DNA from: Rhodocyclaceae bacterium
Lineage (GTDB): Bacteria > Pseudomonadota > Gammaproteobacteria > Burkholderiales > Rhodocyclaceae
Reading direction: 5' to 3'
Assembly (NCBI GenBank): GCA_013821865.1
Contig: PNJM01000162.1
Location: 1-6,231 of the forward strand
Length of the DNA: 6,231 nt
A program made the translations under genes and the position numbers. Shown here piece after piece: positions 5,859-6,231 of this stretch. The notes beneath the pieces are model-generated. The model ran no database searches and was not told the origin of the DNA. It saw only the letters and a program-made list of their open reading frames with translations. Position 1 is the stretch's first letter. The number at the start of each line of letters is the position of its first letter.

Positions 5859-6086
5859 TCAGCGCTTGTGGTCGAGTTCCCTGCCGATCTTGTTGCCGGC
5901 CAGGGCGCCGGCGGCGGCTCCACCCACCGTGCCGACGGTGCTGCCGCCCGTCAAGGCAGAACCCACTATGCCACCCACAACGGCTCCGGTCGCTGTGCCG
6001 ATCTCCTGCCGCGTCGGGTTGCCGCTGCATGCTGCGATGACGGCCGCCATCGCGGCCACGACCAGTGATTTGCTTCCATCCCTCAT
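5859..6086 (-). CDS. Glycine-zipper lipoprotein (OsmB/SlyB-like)
   Basis: This is a 75-residue predicted lipoprotein. The signal MRDGSKSLVVAAMAAVIAAC ends in the lipobox IAAC, with Cys20 lipidated and Ser at +2. Residues 30-66 are a glycine zipper, GTATGAVVGGIVGSALTGG and then GTVGGAAAGALAGNKIG, with small residues every fourth position over two hairpin-forming hydrophobic segments, as in OsmB, SlyB and other glycine-zipper 2TM proteins. A charged tail GRELDHKR closes it. The ATG at 6086 is preceded by GAGGA at a 6-nt spacing. The frame is open further upstream to 6224, but that extension has no signal-like character. Copy B begins 13 nt downstream, so the two are almost certainly co-transcribed. 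A role in envelope integrity or osmotic stress is by family analogy. Confidence 0.87.
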   Translation of the reverse strand: MRDGSKSLVVAAMAAVIAACSGNPTRQEIGTATGAVVGGIVGSALTGGSTVGTVGGAAAGALAGNKIGRELDHKR

Positions 6087-6231
6087 GGAGTTCCTCGCTT
6101 GTGCTTGTTTGTGCCGATTCCGGCAGCGCGATCCTGCCGCCGTCCGAGCACGATTCTTCATGCAACCGCTGTGCCAGCCGAATGAAGAAAGCGGAAATAC
6201 AACCGGTTGCAGCCCCGCCCTCAAGTGCCAT

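Noticed and set aside
5846..5923. Upstream GTG start for copy B at 5923
   Set aside because: It would overlap the lipoprotein gene by 65 nt and add a Pro/Ser-rich stretch absent from copy A. GTG 5845 aligns with the paralogue's start.
4964..6040. Longest open frame in the window (358 codons, + strand)
   Set aside because: It is antisense to copy B and the glycine-zipper lipoprotein. Similar antisense openness opposite copy A shows it is a by-product of codon use.

Overview
This GC-rich window looks like a chromosomal segment of a Gram-negative bacterium. A betaproteobacterium (Rhodocyclales-like) is my best guess. The guess rests on high GC, strong GGAGG-type ribosome sites, three small lipoproteins with clear lipoboxes, and relics of a hemolysin III gene and a cyclopropane-fatty-acid-synthase-like gene. 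No RNA gene, CRISPR array or transposase gene is visible.

Layout: (1) 1-108 is the 3' end of an unidentified + strand gene. It converges on a run of minus-strand genes covering 125-3151. In transcription order these are a BON-domain lipoprotein (3151-2846) with a strong palindromic terminator, a two-helix membrane protein with a large conserved soluble domain (2675-1746, 'copy A'), a VOC/glyoxalase-fold protein (1677-1255), a BamE/SmpA-like lipoprotein (1243-956), and a three-helix membrane protein ending in a winged helix, of the YEATS-associated type (874-125). (2) 3170-4000 is a decayed zone. It holds two gene stubs, each keeping its own start and its own C-terminus but lacking the middle: hemolysin III-like at 3376-3524 and CFA-synthase-like at 3854-3999. 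Between them lie a perfect 22-bp inverted repeat (3583-3635) and a short + strand ORF that begins inside that repeat. (3) 4132-4881 is a + strand LolA-like hypothetical protein with its own promoter. It converges on (4) a minus-strand pair of a glycine-zipper lipoprotein (6086-5859) followed 13 nt later by 'copy B' (5845-4904), a clear paralogue of copy A.

How the genes may work together: most intact products are predicted to sit in the cell envelope. The two paralogous membrane proteins each lie downstream of a small lipoprotein of a type often tied to envelope or osmotic stress (BON/OsmY-like and glycine-zipper/OsmB-like). A role in envelope maintenance or stress is therefore reasonable but is inference. 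The paralogue pair is the most interesting uncharacterised element. The two internally deleted genes and the fold-back repeat between them suggest local deletion or mobile-element activity.

Gene-free stretches: 2676-2807, 3152-3375 and 6087-6231 hold no gene I can support. They presumably carry promoters, but I see no convincing -35/-10 pair in them.
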